Positions 17,519 to 25,953 of a stretch of DNA of 44,002 bases are shown piece by piece (positions within the stretch are counted from its first letter, which is position 1; every line of letters starts with the position of its first letter). Origin of the DNA: Sphingomonadales bacterium (lineage in GTDB: Bacteria > Pseudomonadota > Alphaproteobacteria > Sphingomonadales > Sphingomonadaceae). Below the pieces are notes generated by a model, which saw nothing but the letters and a program-made list of their open reading frames with translations, did not search any database and had not been told where the DNA came from. The stretch is from contig JAGWVC010000023.1 in assembly GCA_018971065.1 (NCBI GenBank), positions 1 through 44,002 of the forward strand. Direction: 5' to 3'. The position numbers and the translations under genes were made by a program.

Positions 17519-18451
17519 ATGCCGCGCGTTCAGACGAAGGATGGGACTTCGCTCTTCGTGAAGACCTGGGGCGAGGGGCGGCCGGTGGTGCTGATCCACG
17601 GCTGGCCGCTTTCCGCCGATTCGTGGGACCCGGTGGCGCTGGCGCTGGCCGAGAACGGGTTCCGCGCGATCGCATACGACCGGCGCGGGTTCGGGCGATC
17701 GGACCAGCCGTGGCAGGGTTATGACTATGATACCTTCGCCGATGACCTGGCCGAGGTGATGGAGCAGACCGGCGCGTACGAGGACGTGGCGCTGGTGGGG
17801 TTCTCGATGGGCGGGGGCGAGGTGGCGCGCCATCTCTCGCGGCATGGCGGGCGCGGGGTGAGCCGGGTGGCGCTGGTGTCCTCGGTGGTGCCGTTGCTGG
17901 CGAAGGGCGACGACAACCCCGACGGGGTTCCGGCATCGGTGTTCGACGAGATGGCGGCGGAGATGCGCAAGGACCGGGCCGCGTTCTTCCGCACGTTCTT
18001 CGACGGGTTCTTCGGCATGGGGCTGGTCAGCCGGCCGGTGAGCGGCGAGCAGATCGACCAGGCCTGGGCGACGGCGATGATGGCCGGCCTGCACCCGACG
18101 CTGGCGGCGGCGCAGGCTTTCGCCAGCACCGATTTCCGGCATGACCTGGCGGCGTTCCGGGTGCCGACGCTGGTGATCCACGGCACCGCCGACAAGACCG
18201 TGCCGATCGACCCGACCGGTCGGGCGGTCGCCCGCGCGGTGCCGGGGGCGCGGCTGATCGCGTACGACGGCGAGCCGCACGGCCTGTTCGCCACCGCTAC
18301 CGACCGGCTGATCGGCGACCTGCTGGGGTTCCTGGGTGAGGATGCCGGCGGCGCGGCGGTGCTGGCCGGGCTGGAGGCGGCGGACCCGGAACTGCGGCAG
18401 GACCTGATCGACGAGATCACCCGCGAGAGCGTGATCACGCCGAAGCTGTAG
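17519..18451 (+). CDS. Alpha/beta hydrolase (non-heme haloperoxidase/esterase-like)
   Basis: 310 residues. VVLIHGWPLSADSW is the oxyanion loop, YDRRGFGRSDQP follows, and GFSMGGGEVARH is the nucleophile elbow with its serine. The Asp lies in HGTADKTVP and the His in EPHGLF. The pattern matches cofactor-free haloperoxidases (perhydrolases), which run about 275 residues; this one has about 35 extra C-terminal residues (from GEDAGG on) that look helical and soluble. A purine-rich AGGAAAGGA precedes the ATG. The gene ends 2 bp from the convergent ParB-like gene. Actual activity is more likely an esterase or lactonase than a halogenase in vivo, which is inference. Confidence 0.88.
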   Translation: MPRVQTKDGTSLFVKTWGEGRPVVLIHGWPLSADSWDPVALALAENGFRAIAYDRRGFGRSDQPWQGYDYDTFADDLAEVMEQTGAYEDVALVGFSMGGGEVARHLSRHGGRGVSRVALVSSVVPLLAKGDDNPDGVPASVFDEMAAEMRKDRAAFFRTFFDGFFGMGLVSRPVSGEQIDQAWATAMMAGLHPTLAAAQAFASTDFRHDLAAFRVPTLVIHGTADKTVPIDPTGRAVARAVPGARLIAYDGEPHGLFATATDRLIGDLLGFLGEDAGGAAVLAGLEAADPELRQDLIDEITRESVITPKL

Positions 18452-18453
18452 GG

Positions 18454-19077
18454 TCAGGCCTCCGGGCCGGCCCAGCCGGGCAGGTGGCGGGCCTTGTGGC
18501 TGCGGGCGAGGGCGAGCGCCTTGACCAGCGCCTTGTCGAAGTGATCGGCGAGCTTGTGCGGCTTGATGTGGTCGCGCAGGAAATCGGCCCAGAGGAATTC
18601 GGTGTAGGGTATCGTGCTCTTGGCATAGCCGCCGGCGCGGCGGACCTCGCCGGCGAGGCTGCGGTAGGGATCGTCCGCGAGCTTGCCGATGTGGCGGGGC
18701 AGCTCCTTCCAGTCGCGGCGCCGGCCGTGCGCGTCGTAGGGGTGGAGCCAGTTGCGCGCGTCCATGAAGCTGAAGAACCGGGGCCGGGGCAGGTGGCCGA
18801 GGTGGGCTACGAGCGAGACCAGCACGGTTTCCACGCCCTCGTCATCGAGCGCGCGCAGCAGGTGGTGGTTGTCGATCAGCCACAGCGTGTCGCCGGGGCC
18901 GGTGACCGCGGGGATCATGTGGCTGCCGAGGAATTCGCCGCCGTCGCGGTGGGCGCGGGCGCGCCAGGCATCGCGCTTGCGCGCGACCTCGCGCTGGCCG
19001 AGCGTCATCTGCGTGGGCCGGAGGTCGCGGACGGCGACGGGATGGAGGACCGGTTCGATCGGGTGCGACAGCGCCAT
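18454..19077 (-). CDS. ParB-like nuclease-fold protein (ParBc_2 type)
   Basis: 207 residues. The N-terminus VAVRDLRPTQMTLGQREVARK followed by LWLIDNHHLLRAL is the arrangement of the ParBc_2 family, a standalone ParB/sulfiredoxin-fold domain. The His-His pair in DNHHL is conserved in that group. There is no helix-turn-helix or CTP-box region of chromosomal ParB, so a role in chromosome segregation is unlikely; family function is unknown. It lies 17 bp downstream of the SulP gene on the same strand, suggesting co-transcription with the anion transporter. Confidence 0.78.
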   Translation of the reverse strand: MALSHPIEPVLHPVAVRDLRPTQMTLGQREVARKRDAWRARAHRDGGEFLGSHMIPAVTGPGDTLWLIDNHHLLRALDDEGVETVLVSLVAHLGHLPRPRFFSFMDARNWLHPYDAHGRRRDWKELPRHIGKLADDPYRSLAGEVRRAGGYAKSTIPYTEFLWADFLRDHIKPHKLADHFDKALVKALALARSHKARHLPGWAGPEA

Positions 19078-19094
19078 TCAGGGTCTCCCGGAGG

Positions 19095-20777
19095 TCAGAT
19101 CGGCGCATCCTGCCATTCGCCGCCGGCGCGGGCCACCGCGTCGGCGACGCTGAAGGTGCAATCGTCGGCGAGATCGGCGTGGCCGGCGGTGCGCAGCAGG
19201 TCACGCACCCGGTCGTGGGCGCGGGCGAGGATCAGGCGGCGGCCGGCCTGGGCCTGGCCGGTCGCGAACTCGGCCAGGGCGTCGAGCGCGGTGGCGTCGA
19301 GATCGTTCGATTCCTCGAGGCTGAGCACGACGGTGTGGCCGGCGAGCCTGCGCGCGCGATCGGCGATGGCGTGGAGCGCGGATTCGGCATTGGCGAAGAT
19401 CAGCGGGGCGTTGGGGCGGAAGATCAGCACGCCGGGGACGTGGCGGGCATCGCCGTGGCGGGTGCAATCGACGAAATCGTGCGTGCCGGGCATGCGGCCG
19501 AGCTGGGAGATCGAGGGGCGGGCGAGATCGTAGAGCAGGTTGGCGATCGACAGGGCGATGGCGACAAGCATGCCGTCGAGCACCCCGAGCGCGAGCACGC
19601 CGGCGGTGGCGGCAAGGGCGATGCCGCCGTCGCGCCGGATGCGGAACAGGCGCAGCAGCGGCGCCGGCGACAGCGCGTGGGTGAGCGCGGCGATGACGAC
19701 GGCGGCGAGCACCGGCTCCGGGATGCGGGCGAGCAGCGGCGCGGCGAACAGCGCGAGCGCGAGCAGGATCGCCGAAGCCGCCGCGGCGGCGAGGCGCGAG
19801 CGGGCGCCGGCGGCTTCGTTGGCGTTGCCGGCGGAGAAGCCGGCGCCGGCGGGCATGCCCTGGCCCAGCGCCGAGGCGAGGTTGGCATAGCCGAGCGCGG
19901 CGAGTTCACGGTTGGCGTCGATGCGATCACCGTGCTTGAGCGCGAGCGCGCGCATCGTGCCCCAGGATTCCGCGAACAGGATCAGCGCGATCGGCGCGGC
20001 GAGCTGGGCGAGGCGGGGCAGCAACTCGGTGGGGGGCAGCGCGGGATGCGGCGGCAGCAGCGCGACCGGGCCGGCGAGCGCGACGCCCCAGGTTTCCGGG
20101 CGGGCGAAGGCGCCGAGCGCGATGCCGGCGACGATCACCATCAGCGCGCCGGGGAGGCGCGGTTCGTGGCGCAGCAGCAGCAGCGCGGCGAGTGCGGCGA
20201 GGCCGAGCGCGATGCTGGGGGCGTTCCAGTGGCCGGCCTGCGCGGCGAGCGCGGCGAGCACCTCCCACACCGGCCCGGATGCGCCGGCGACGCCGAACAG
20301 GCGCGGGAGCTGGCGGATGATGATCAGCAGCGCCAGGCCGAAGGCGAAGCCGCGCAGCACCGGGCGCGAGATGAAGCTGGCGAGGCTGCCGAGGCGGAAC
20401 GTGGCGAAGCCGAGGAACATCAGGCCGACGATCGCGGTGAGCGCGGTGGCGAGCAGCGCGCGGACCGGTTCCGCCGCGCCGTGCGGCACGATCGACGAAA
20501 CGGCGGCGGCGAGAATCGCGGCGGACGAGGAGGTGGGGGCGATGACGGCGAAGCGGCTGCGGCCGACGAGCGCGTAGACGAGGCCGCCGGCGACCGCCGC
20601 GACCAGCGCGCGGCCGGGGGCGAGCCCGGCGATGCCGGCGTAGGCGACGGCCTCCGGCAGCAGCAGGCCGGCGACGGCGAGGCCGGTGAGGACATCGCGC
20701 GCGGGGGGCTTCATGGGCAGGACAAGCCGCCGCGCGGCGGCCATCGATTCGCCGGTGCCGGGGGCGGAAGTTGACAC
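19095..20777 (-). CDS. SulP-family anion transporter with C-terminal STAS domain
   Basis: 560 residues from a GTG at 20777; alternative ATGs at 20744 and 20714 fit just as well because no ribosome site stands out, and 20714 would start with MKPPARDVLTGL. The first helices contain LTGLAVAGLLLPEAVAYAGIAGL, the SulP signature. About eleven to twelve more segments follow, with the helix-8 region GMPAGAGFSAGNANEAAGAR. A cytosolic STAS domain begins near residue 440 (GVLIFRPNAPLIFANAE) and includes VVLSLEESNDLDATALDAL. Family members carry sulfate, bicarbonate or dicarboxylates. The ParB-like gene follows 17 bp downstream. Substrate is not deducible. Confidence 0.9.
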   Translation of the reverse strand: MSTSAPGTGESMAAARRLVLPMKPPARDVLTGLAVAGLLLPEAVAYAGIAGLAPGRALVAAVAGGLVYALVGRSRFAVIAPTSSSAAILAAAVSSIVPHGAAEPVRALLATALTAIVGLMFLGFATFRLGSLASFISRPVLRGFAFGLALLIIIRQLPRLFGVAGASGPVWEVLAALAAQAGHWNAPSIALGLAALAALLLLRHEPRLPGALMVIVAGIALGAFARPETWGVALAGPVALLPPHPALPPTELLPRLAQLAAPIALILFAESWGTMRALALKHGDRIDANRELAALGYANLASALGQGMPAGAGFSAGNANEAAGARSRLAAAAASAILLALALFAAPLLARIPEPVLAAVVIAALTHALSPAPLLRLFRIRRDGGIALAATAGVLALGVLDGMLVAIALSIANLLYDLARPSISQLGRMPGTHDFVDCTRHGDARHVPGVLIFRPNAPLIFANAESALHAIADRARRLAGHTVVLSLEESNDLDATALDALAEFATGQAQAGRRLILARAHDRVRDLLRTAGHADLADDCTFSVADAVARAGGEWQDAPI

Positions 20778-20964
20778 GGGTTGACAGGGTTCAGGGAGCG
20801 ATTGGATCGGGCGGATTCCGGGTTTCCGAATGGCAGCAGGGAAGGGCGGGCGCGATGCATGGGCGCCGTTGTGGCAGATTTGCGGCGTGTAGGAAAATGG
20901 CGGGTGCGGGGTGATGGGGGCGGAGATTCCGGTAGGGCGGCTTTTGTGGAGAGGATGGCGTAAC

Positions 20965-20995
20965 CGGCCATTCCGGACACGACAACGTTGCGGAC
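20965..20995 (+). repeat. 31-bp direct repeat, copy 1
   Basis: Begins CGGCCATTCC and continues through GACACGACAACGTTGC to GGAC. It matches the copy at 21393-21423 with two mismatches (positions 11 and 28 of the repeat). The two copies flank the small membrane-protein gene, at a distance of 428 bp. Confidence 0.75.
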
Positions 20996-21022
20996 ATGCA
21001 ACGGGAGTGAGTTACGAATGCA

Positions 21023-21361
21023 ATGATTTGGTGGGATTGGCCAACCAGCAGGCGAGTGGGTCTTTTGTCAGCGATGGGCTGCATCGCCGCTGCACCTTGG
21101 GTTTTGATCGGCTGGTCGACCAGGGATTGGCGGGGGCTAATTGGCGGAACCGCTTTTCTGTTCATTCCGCAGATCGTCGGTTGGCTTCTTTTGGTGGGAT
21201 TGGCAACTGGCCAAATGCCATCCGCATATGGCCGGTCGGAATCGCGCGATGCTTCTCCGACGTGGTTCTGGCTGATCGGAGCAGCCTACGCGGGACTGGT
21301 GCTCTTCTTCCTCTACATAGTCCTAGGCGTCGTACTTGTCGGCTCCATTCCTGGGTTCTGA
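21023..21361 (+). CDS. Small three-helix membrane protein, unknown family
   Basis: 112 residues, not recognised. Three hydrophobic segments are visible: about residues 12-32, 38-62 (with FIPQIVGWLLLVGL) and 81-108 (ending LYIVLGVVLVG). The short connecting loop AYGRSESRDASPT is polar. Coding potential is supported by the coherent membrane pattern, a plausible GGGAG upstream and the absence of any better frame on either strand. Base composition is visibly lower in GC than the neighbouring SulP gene. It is bracketed by the 31-bp direct repeat, so it may be a recently inserted small module. No function is proposed. Confidence 0.55.
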   Translation: MIWWDWPTSRRVGLLSAMGCIAAAPWVLIGWSTRDWRGLIGGTAFLFIPQIVGWLLLVGLATGQMPSAYGRSESRDASPTWFWLIGAAYAGLVLFFLYIVLGVVLVGSIPGF

Positions 21362-21392
21362 CGTCAGCTCCCCCGCGACCCAGCCGTTGCAG

Positions 21393-21423
21393 CGGCCATT
21401 CCCGACACGACAACGTTGCAGAC
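21393..21423 (+). repeat. 31-bp direct repeat, copy 2
   Basis: Second copy of the repeat at 20965-20995 (29 of 31 bases identical). It follows a GACGTCAGCTCCCCC segment that begins with the stop region of the membrane-protein gene. A related GACGTCCGCTCCCCC segment follows the next short gene at 21766, so the downstream flanks are also repeated. Confidence 0.75.
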
Positions 21424-21527
21424 GTTCTAGGTGCGGCTGACTCGGGCTCATTGAACATCATCCCTCACGACCGTAAAACACGTTTTGGCGTGCCCACGCG
21501 GCCGTGCCGATAAGCGGAGACGGCATT

Positions 21528-21761
21528 ATGCTGAGTAAACCGATAGGCTTTTGCATTCGAACTTGGCGCGATGACTTTACAAACAAGGTCACTGCCGTTG
21601 CGTTGGATATGCATGCCATTTTCTTCAATATCGATGGCCAGCCAGTCGCATCGGTGACAGGCCCATGCGAGACGCTCGCTGACTTCGAGGCCCAGATTGA
21701 CATTCTCATGGACCAACTTAGCGCCGCGCGTAAGGAGGCGAGAACCGCGTTTTCGCGCTAA
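21528..21761 (+). CDS. Short hypothetical protein
   Basis: 77 residues, not recognised. The ATG at 21528 has GCGGAGA about nine bases upstream; an upstream in-frame ATG at 21504 lacks a site. The sequence looks like a small alpha+beta protein: strands around VTAVALDMHAIFFNIDG, then a C-terminal amphipathic helix from LADFEAQIDILMDQL to the basic end. Codon use is less GC-biased than in flanking genes, which fits recent acquisition or a weakly expressed gene. It could also be non-coding. Confidence 0.45.
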   Translation: MLSKPIGFCIRTWRDDFTNKVTAVALDMHAIFFNIDGQPVASVTGPCETLADFEAQIDILMDQLSAARKEARTAFSR

Positions 21762-22092
21762 GGCCGACGTCCGCTCCCCCCAACTTTGCTGCCGTAGCAC
21801 GCCGTTGGCAGCCGACCCGATAGCCGCCGATTGTTCATGAGAGCCCGCCGGCGGCTAACCACCCAGAACGGGACAGGCGAATGCCTGACAGATGAGCCGG
21901 TCAGGCGGAACGGCCTCGGAGGTCAAGCAAACGCCGTCGGTCTTGCCGGCGAAAGACACGCGACCGCGAAGGATCGCGCAAGGCGAAGGGATTGCGGGAG
22001 CGCGAGGGGTCGGAGCGTTCGCTTGTCGAACGCGACCATTGTCCGACTCCCCCTCGCACTTTCCTTTTCTTCCTGTCGCGGAGTGACCGGAT
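21762..22092. other. Intergenic stretch without a supportable gene
   Basis: About 330 bp between the short hypothetical gene and the dehydratase stop. It begins with GACGTCCGCTCCCCC, related to the segment at 21361-21376, and has a small hairpin GCTGCC / GGCAGC at 21788-21812. Short open frames here encode Arg/Gly-rich peptides with no plausible start and were not accepted. It could hold a small RNA or decayed repeat; nothing in it was recognised. Confidence 0.5.
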
Positions 22093-23253
22093 TTACGCCG
22101 GCTTCTTGGGCAGCCAGATCTCGGCGGTGCCGGTGGCCATGGTCTTGCCGAGCTGGTTCTTCATCAGCTGCTTGACGTGGACGAGATGGCGGCCGTTCTC
22201 GTCGACCGACTTTTCGGTGACTTCGCCGGTCTGGATCGTCACGTCGCCGGTCAGCGCCGGGCCGCGGTACGAGCAGTTCGAGTGGACGACCATGCCGTGT
22301 TCACCGGCCCAGCCGGCGAGGTAGTCGGTCATCCAGGCGCCCATGCTGGCGCCGTAGCCGTAGCCGCGCGGCATGCCGATGCGGCGGGCGTACTTGGGGA
22401 ACAGGTGGCCGCGGCTGGGGCCGAAGTAGGCGCCGTCGGTCAGCTCCGGGTTTTCGAGCTGCATGTCGGGATCGTTCTCGTGCCCGGCCATCTCCGGCGT
22501 GAAGCCCATCGCGAGGAGGTCCTGCTTGCGCAGGTTGAGGGTGCCCCAGGTGTTGACGATGTAGGCGCGCCATTCGGTGGTGAAGCTGGAGATCGAGTGC
22601 GGGCCGAACACGCGTTCAGGCAGGTGCTCACCCACCTGGACGTCGTCCCACCAGCGTTCCTTGTGGCCGAGGTCGCGCAGCATCTTCACCCAGGTGGCCT
22701 TGCGCGCTTCGAGCTCGTCAAGCTGGGCGTCGGTCCATTCGGGATCGTCGGCCTGCGAGGAATCGGTGCTTTCACCACCGGCGGCGGCGCTGTAGCGGAT
22801 CGAGGTGGAGCGCTGCTTCGAGATCAGCTCGCCGTTCTGGTTGCGATAGAAATTGTCGCCGCGCTGGAACACGGTGTCGCCGAAGCCGGTCTGCTTGACG
22901 ACATAGTCGAACGGAATGCGTTCGTTGTTGACGATGTCGCCCGCCTGGATGGTGGGGCCATAGAACCACCATTCGTCGCCGCCGAACAGCAGGTGGCTGT
23001 CGGGAATGCAGCCGACGCAGGCCGGGGCGGCGCCGTGGCCGTCGTCCACCGCGATCGAGAACGACTGCGGGGCGATCAGCTTGCCGTGCTTCGACGCGGC
23101 GGAGAACGCCGGGTCGTAGTGAAGCAGGTTGGGGTAGTGCATCGCGTGGACCCAGCGGCGGATGTCGTTGTTGGCGATGGGTTCGCGCAGGTACGAGCTG
23201 TCGCAGACCTTGCCGAGGTACTTGTCGATATCGGAGGTGTCGAGAGTGGCCAT
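22093..23253 (-). CDS. Two-domain MaoC/FAS1-like acyl dehydratase, divergent paralogue
   Basis: 386 residues, homologous along its length to the protein at 13535: shared blocks are NDIRRWVHAM, LIAPQSFSIAVDDGHG, DEWWFYGPTIQAGD, NFYRNQNGEL and GYGYGASMGAWMTDYLAGWAGEHG. The active-site region reads H39-YP-N-L-L-H45-YD, so the position of the catalytic Asp46 in the paralogue is His while the second His is kept. It may therefore have altered or reduced hydratase activity, or use the second domain. It is the last gene of a minus-strand operon and starts 3 bp after the upstream SDR stop, with CAGGAG before the ATG. Confidence 0.82.
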   Translation of the reverse strand: MATLDTSDIDKYLGKVCDSSYLREPIANNDIRRWVHAMHYPNLLHYDPAFSAASKHGKLIAPQSFSIAVDDGHGAAPACVGCIPDSHLLFGGDEWWFYGPTIQAGDIVNNERIPFDYVVKQTGFGDTVFQRGDNFYRNQNGELISKQRSTSIRYSAAAGGESTDSSQADDPEWTDAQLDELEARKATWVKMLRDLGHKERWWDDVQVGEHLPERVFGPHSISSFTTEWRAYIVNTWGTLNLRKQDLLAMGFTPEMAGHENDPDMQLENPELTDGAYFGPSRGHLFPKYARRIGMPRGYGYGASMGAWMTDYLAGWAGEHGMVVHSNCSYRGPALTGDVTIQTGEVTEKSVDENGRHLVHVKQLMKNQLGKTMATGTAEIWLPKKPA

Positions 23254-23256
23254 GAT

Positions 23257-24087
23257 TCAGGCTCCTGGAAAGTTGGCGAGGATGGTGGCGGTCTGGCCGC
23301 CGTCGACCAGCCAGTCCACGGCGGTGACGAAGCTGGCGGCTGGAGAGCAGAGGAACACGCAGACGGCGGCGAGTTCCTCAGGATAGCCGGTGCGCCCGAA
23401 CGGCGCGTTGGCGGCCATTGCGCTGGCCATCTGGCTGGCCTGAGCCTCGATACGGCCCATCAGCGGGGTGTCGATCAGGCCGGGAGAAACCGTGCAGATG
23501 CGGGCGCCGCGCTGGCCGAAGGCGTGCGCTTCGCGGCGGGAAATCGCGCGGACGGCGATCTTCGACAGCGGGTAGGCGAGCTGGGGATTGTCACCGGTGA
23601 GGGCAAGCAGATCGACGCTGGGCTTTGCCGGCAGCGGCGCGTTGAACGCGGCGGCGCCTTCGGGCGGCATCGGCATCGATGCGGAGTTGGACGAGAACAG
23701 CACCGCGCAGGACTGGGGCGCCATGCGGCTGCGGATCAGATCGACCAGCGTGACGGTGGCGTCGAGGTTGATCTCGAGAATGCGCCGGGCGCCGCACATC
23801 GTCGGCGAGACGCCGGCGGTGTGGATCACCGCGCCGATGGGTTTGCCGGCCAGCGCGGCGAGGAAATGGTCGGCGAAATCGGGCGCGGTCATGTCGGCCG
23901 CCAGCGTGGCGACGGTGGCGCCGGCGGCGCGCAGCGGGGCGGCGACGGCCTCCAGGCGTTCGGGATTGACGTCGATCAGCAGCAGGTCATCCCAGCCGGC
24001 TTCCGCCATCTGGCTGGCGCAGGGGGCGCCCATGCCGCCTGCGGCTCCGGTGATGATGGCGATGCCTTGCGCGCGCGGTCCGGCCAT
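23257..24087 (-). CDS. SDR-family oxidoreductase, 3-alpha-HSD-like
   Basis: 276 residues. The cofactor loop is IITGAAGGMGAP, with LLLIDVN after strand 2 (Asp, NAD preference). VLFSSNSAS gives the catalytic serine, and AYPLSKIAVRAISRREA contains the Tyr-x-x-x-Lys followed by an arginine-rich helix, a layout seen in bacterial 3-alpha-hydroxysteroid dehydrogenase/carbonyl reductases. A 30-residue insert precedes the active-site tyrosine, as in that group. GGAAGGAAC lies just upstream of the ATG. Flanked in the operon by the TIM-barrel gene (81 bp upstream) and the dehydratase (3 bp downstream). A steroid or terpenoid alcohol is a reasonable guess for substrate, not shown. Confidence 0.85.
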   Translation of the reverse strand: MAGPRAQGIAIITGAAGGMGAPCASQMAEAGWDDLLLIDVNPERLEAVAAPLRAAGATVATLAADMTAPDFADHFLAALAGKPIGAVIHTAGVSPTMCGARRILEINLDATVTLVDLIRSRMAPQSCAVLFSSNSASMPMPPEGAAAFNAPLPAKPSVDLLALTGDNPQLAYPLSKIAVRAISRREAHAFGQRGARICTVSPGLIDTPLMGRIEAQASQMASAMAANAPFGRTGYPEELAAVCVFLCSPAASFVTAVDWLVDGGQTATILANFPGA

Positions 24088-24168
24088 GCTGCGGTTCCTT
24101 CCGATGTGGTGCGCCGTGCTGGCATGGCGCGGCCCGGTGGGGAAGGGGGGAACGGAACGCCCCGGCGA

Positions 24169-25008
24169 TCAGGCCGCCAGCAGCGCGCGGGCAGCGGCGA
24201 TGCAGGGGGCGAGGCGATCGGCCGGGCCGACGCCGGCTTCGGCAAGGCTGCGCTGCGGGATTTCGAGGCTGATGGGGATATGCGGCGGGATCTGCGCGAG
24301 GAACGCGGCCAGCGGCAGTTCGCCGGTGCCGGGGGCCATGCGTTCGTACATCGCTTCCTCGATGTAGGTTTCGAAGCGCGGTTGCCACGGGGCGTCGCAG
24401 AGCTGGACATAGCCGATGGCGGACATGTCGGTTTCCGCCAGTTGCGCGTTGGTGCTGCCGAGACGGAAGAAATGCATGGTGTCGATCAGCAGCGTGAACG
24501 CCGGGTGGGCGACGCCCTTCACCGCGGCTTCGGCGGCGGCGAGGGTGCGGATCGGGCCGAGCGAGCCGAGCTCGGCGGAAACGGCCAGGCCGCGTGCGGC
24601 GACCATTTCGGCAAATTCGGCGAAACCGGCGATGGTGCGGCCAAGGTCCTTGTCGATGCTGACCACGGCGACGCGTTCGCAGCCGAGTTCGGCGACAAGG
24701 TCGAGATCGGCGGCGTAGCGCGCCATCGGCTGGTCGGGCAGGACCGCGAAACCTTCGACGAGGCCGAGGCGGACATCATGGTCGAGCAGGGCCCGGCGGG
24801 TATCGCGCCGCAGTTGCGGATCGTCGCGGAAGGACCATTCGCGATAGCCGTGGGGGTTGTAGCCGCCGGTGGTGGCAAGGCCGAGGCCGAGCGACTGGCA
24901 GCCGAGCCGCGCGGTCATGGCCACGAATTCCAGCGGCGGCATACCGAACACCGACAGCCGCTCGATCCCGAGGGGGCGCCTCGTTACCGGTCCGCTCACA
25001 TCAGGCAT
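24169..25008 (-). CDS. Sugar-phosphate isomerase/epimerase-like TIM-barrel protein
   Basis: 279 residues of the xylose-isomerase-like (AP endonuclease family 2) fold. Strands and metal ligands can be followed: LGLVEGFAVLP, VSAELGSLGP (Glu), LLIDTMHFFR (Asp and His), YVQLCDAPW (Asp) and ISLEIPQRS (Glu near the C-terminus). Such proteins bind a divalent metal and isomerise or epimerise sugars, or cleave ring intermediates. In catabolic operons they often act on non-sugar hydroxy-ketones. The ATG at 25008 overlaps the end of the upstream SDR gene by 13 bp, so translation is probably coupled. Substrate unknown. Confidence 0.83.
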   Translation of the reverse strand: MPDVSGPVTRRPLGIERLSVFGMPPLEFVAMTARLGCQSLGLGLATTGGYNPHGYREWSFRDDPQLRRDTRRALLDHDVRLGLVEGFAVLPDQPMARYAADLDLVAELGCERVAVVSIDKDLGRTIAGFAEFAEMVAARGLAVSAELGSLGPIRTLAAAEAAVKGVAHPAFTLLIDTMHFFRLGSTNAQLAETDMSAIGYVQLCDAPWQPRFETYIEEAMYERMAPGTGELPLAAFLAQIPPHIPISLEIPQRSLAEAGVGPADRLAPCIAAARALLAA

Positions 25009-25808
25009 CCGCCATCGACCGACCAGACCGAGCCGGTGGTGTAGCTGGCGCGGGTGGAAGCGACCCACACGACCAATGCGGCGACTTCCTCGGGCGTGGC
25101 GAACGGACGGCCGACGAAGGTGGGGCGCTGGCGCAGCGCCTTCTCGTCGTCGGACAGGTCGATGTGGTTGTGGACGAAGAAGCCGGTTTCGGGGTTGAAG
25201 CGGCTGCCGGACGAGAACGCCTCGGGGTCGCGGGCGAAGGTGGCCCAGGGGGCGACGCAGTTGACGCGGATGTTGTGCTTGCCCAGTTCCTTGGCGAGCA
25301 CGACGGTGAGGCTGTGGACCGCGCCCTTCATCGCCGAATAGACCGGCAGGCCAAGATCGCCGACGAGCCCGGCGGTGGAGCCGATGTTGACGATGGCGCC
25401 GGCCTTGCGCTCGATCATCTGCGGGAGGACGGCGTGAGTCATCCGCAGCACGGTGCCGAAGTTCAGATCGATGTCGCCGGCCCACTTGGCGGGATCGGAA
25501 TCGGCGAACAGACCCTGATCGACATTGCCGCCGAGGCCGTTGACGAGCACGTCCACCGGCCCGAGCGGGGCGGCGGCGGCAAGGATGGCTGCGGGCGCGG
25601 CGGGATCGAGCAGATCGGCCTGCGCGAACACGGCGGCGGCGGCGCCGAGGGCCAGCGCCTTGGCGACCACTTTCGCCCCGGCGGCGGCGTCGCGGCCGAC
25701 GATGACGACTTTGGCGCCTTCGCGGGCGAATTCGAGCGCGATGCCACGGCCGATGTTGGCGGTGGCGCCGGTGACGATGACGACCTTGCCGGCCAATCCG
25801 AGATCCAT
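24996..25808 (-). CDS. SDR-family oxidoreductase
   Basis: 270 residues. VTGATANIGRGIA is the cofactor loop, VIVGRD after strand 2 suggests NADP use, NGLGGN replaces the usual NAG, IVNIGSTAG carries the catalytic serine and YSAMKGAVHSL has Tyr-x-x-x-Lys. SVWSVDGGCLM closes it. The ATG at 25808 has GGAAGGAACG in front. It is the first gene of the four-gene minus-strand operon and faces the divergent DUF4402 locus, so the 190-bp gap to 26000 must hold both promoters. Substrate not determinable. Confidence 0.88.
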   Translation of the reverse strand: MDLGLAGKVVIVTGATANIGRGIALEFAREGAKVVIVGRDAAAGAKVVAKALALGAAAAVFAQADLLDPAAPAAILAAAAPLGPVDVLVNGLGGNVDQGLFADSDPAKWAGDIDLNFGTVLRMTHAVLPQMIERKAGAIVNIGSTAGLVGDLGLPVYSAMKGAVHSLTVVLAKELGKHNIRVNCVAPWATFARDPEAFSSGSRFNPETGFFVHNHIDLSDDEKALRQRPTFVGRPFATPEEVAALVVWVASTRASYTTGSVWSVDGGCLM

Positions 25809-25953
25809 GCTGCGTTCCTTCCCAGTTTGGCGGCAGCATAAGGCGCGTGGCGCGCGGGCGGCAAGCGGCGCGCGCGTCGCCCCGGCGATTGCGGGCCGGT
25901 CCTGCAACGGGACAGCGGGGTTGATTAATCCCGGTGATGTCATTGTTCATCAT

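Noticed and set aside
18454..19077. Chromosome-partitioning ParB
   Set aside because: Only the small ParBc_2-type domain is present, with no helix-turn-helix, parA neighbour or parS-like site.
21361..21423. Repeat region as an integron attC site
   Set aside because: No inverse-core/core pair with the GTTRRRY spacing could be found and no integron integrase is present.
21892..22086. 64-residue frame after the short hypothetical gene
   Set aside because: Arg/Gly/Pro-rich, no ribosome site and no structure expected of a protein. I also looked for tmRNA, 4.5S RNA and RNase P motifs here and saw none.
22177..25044. Very long plus-strand open frame opposite the catabolic operon
   Set aside because: It is the mirror of four recognisable minus-strand genes in GC-rich DNA. 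The translation is Gly/Arg/Ala/His-rich without domains and it crosses gene boundaries.
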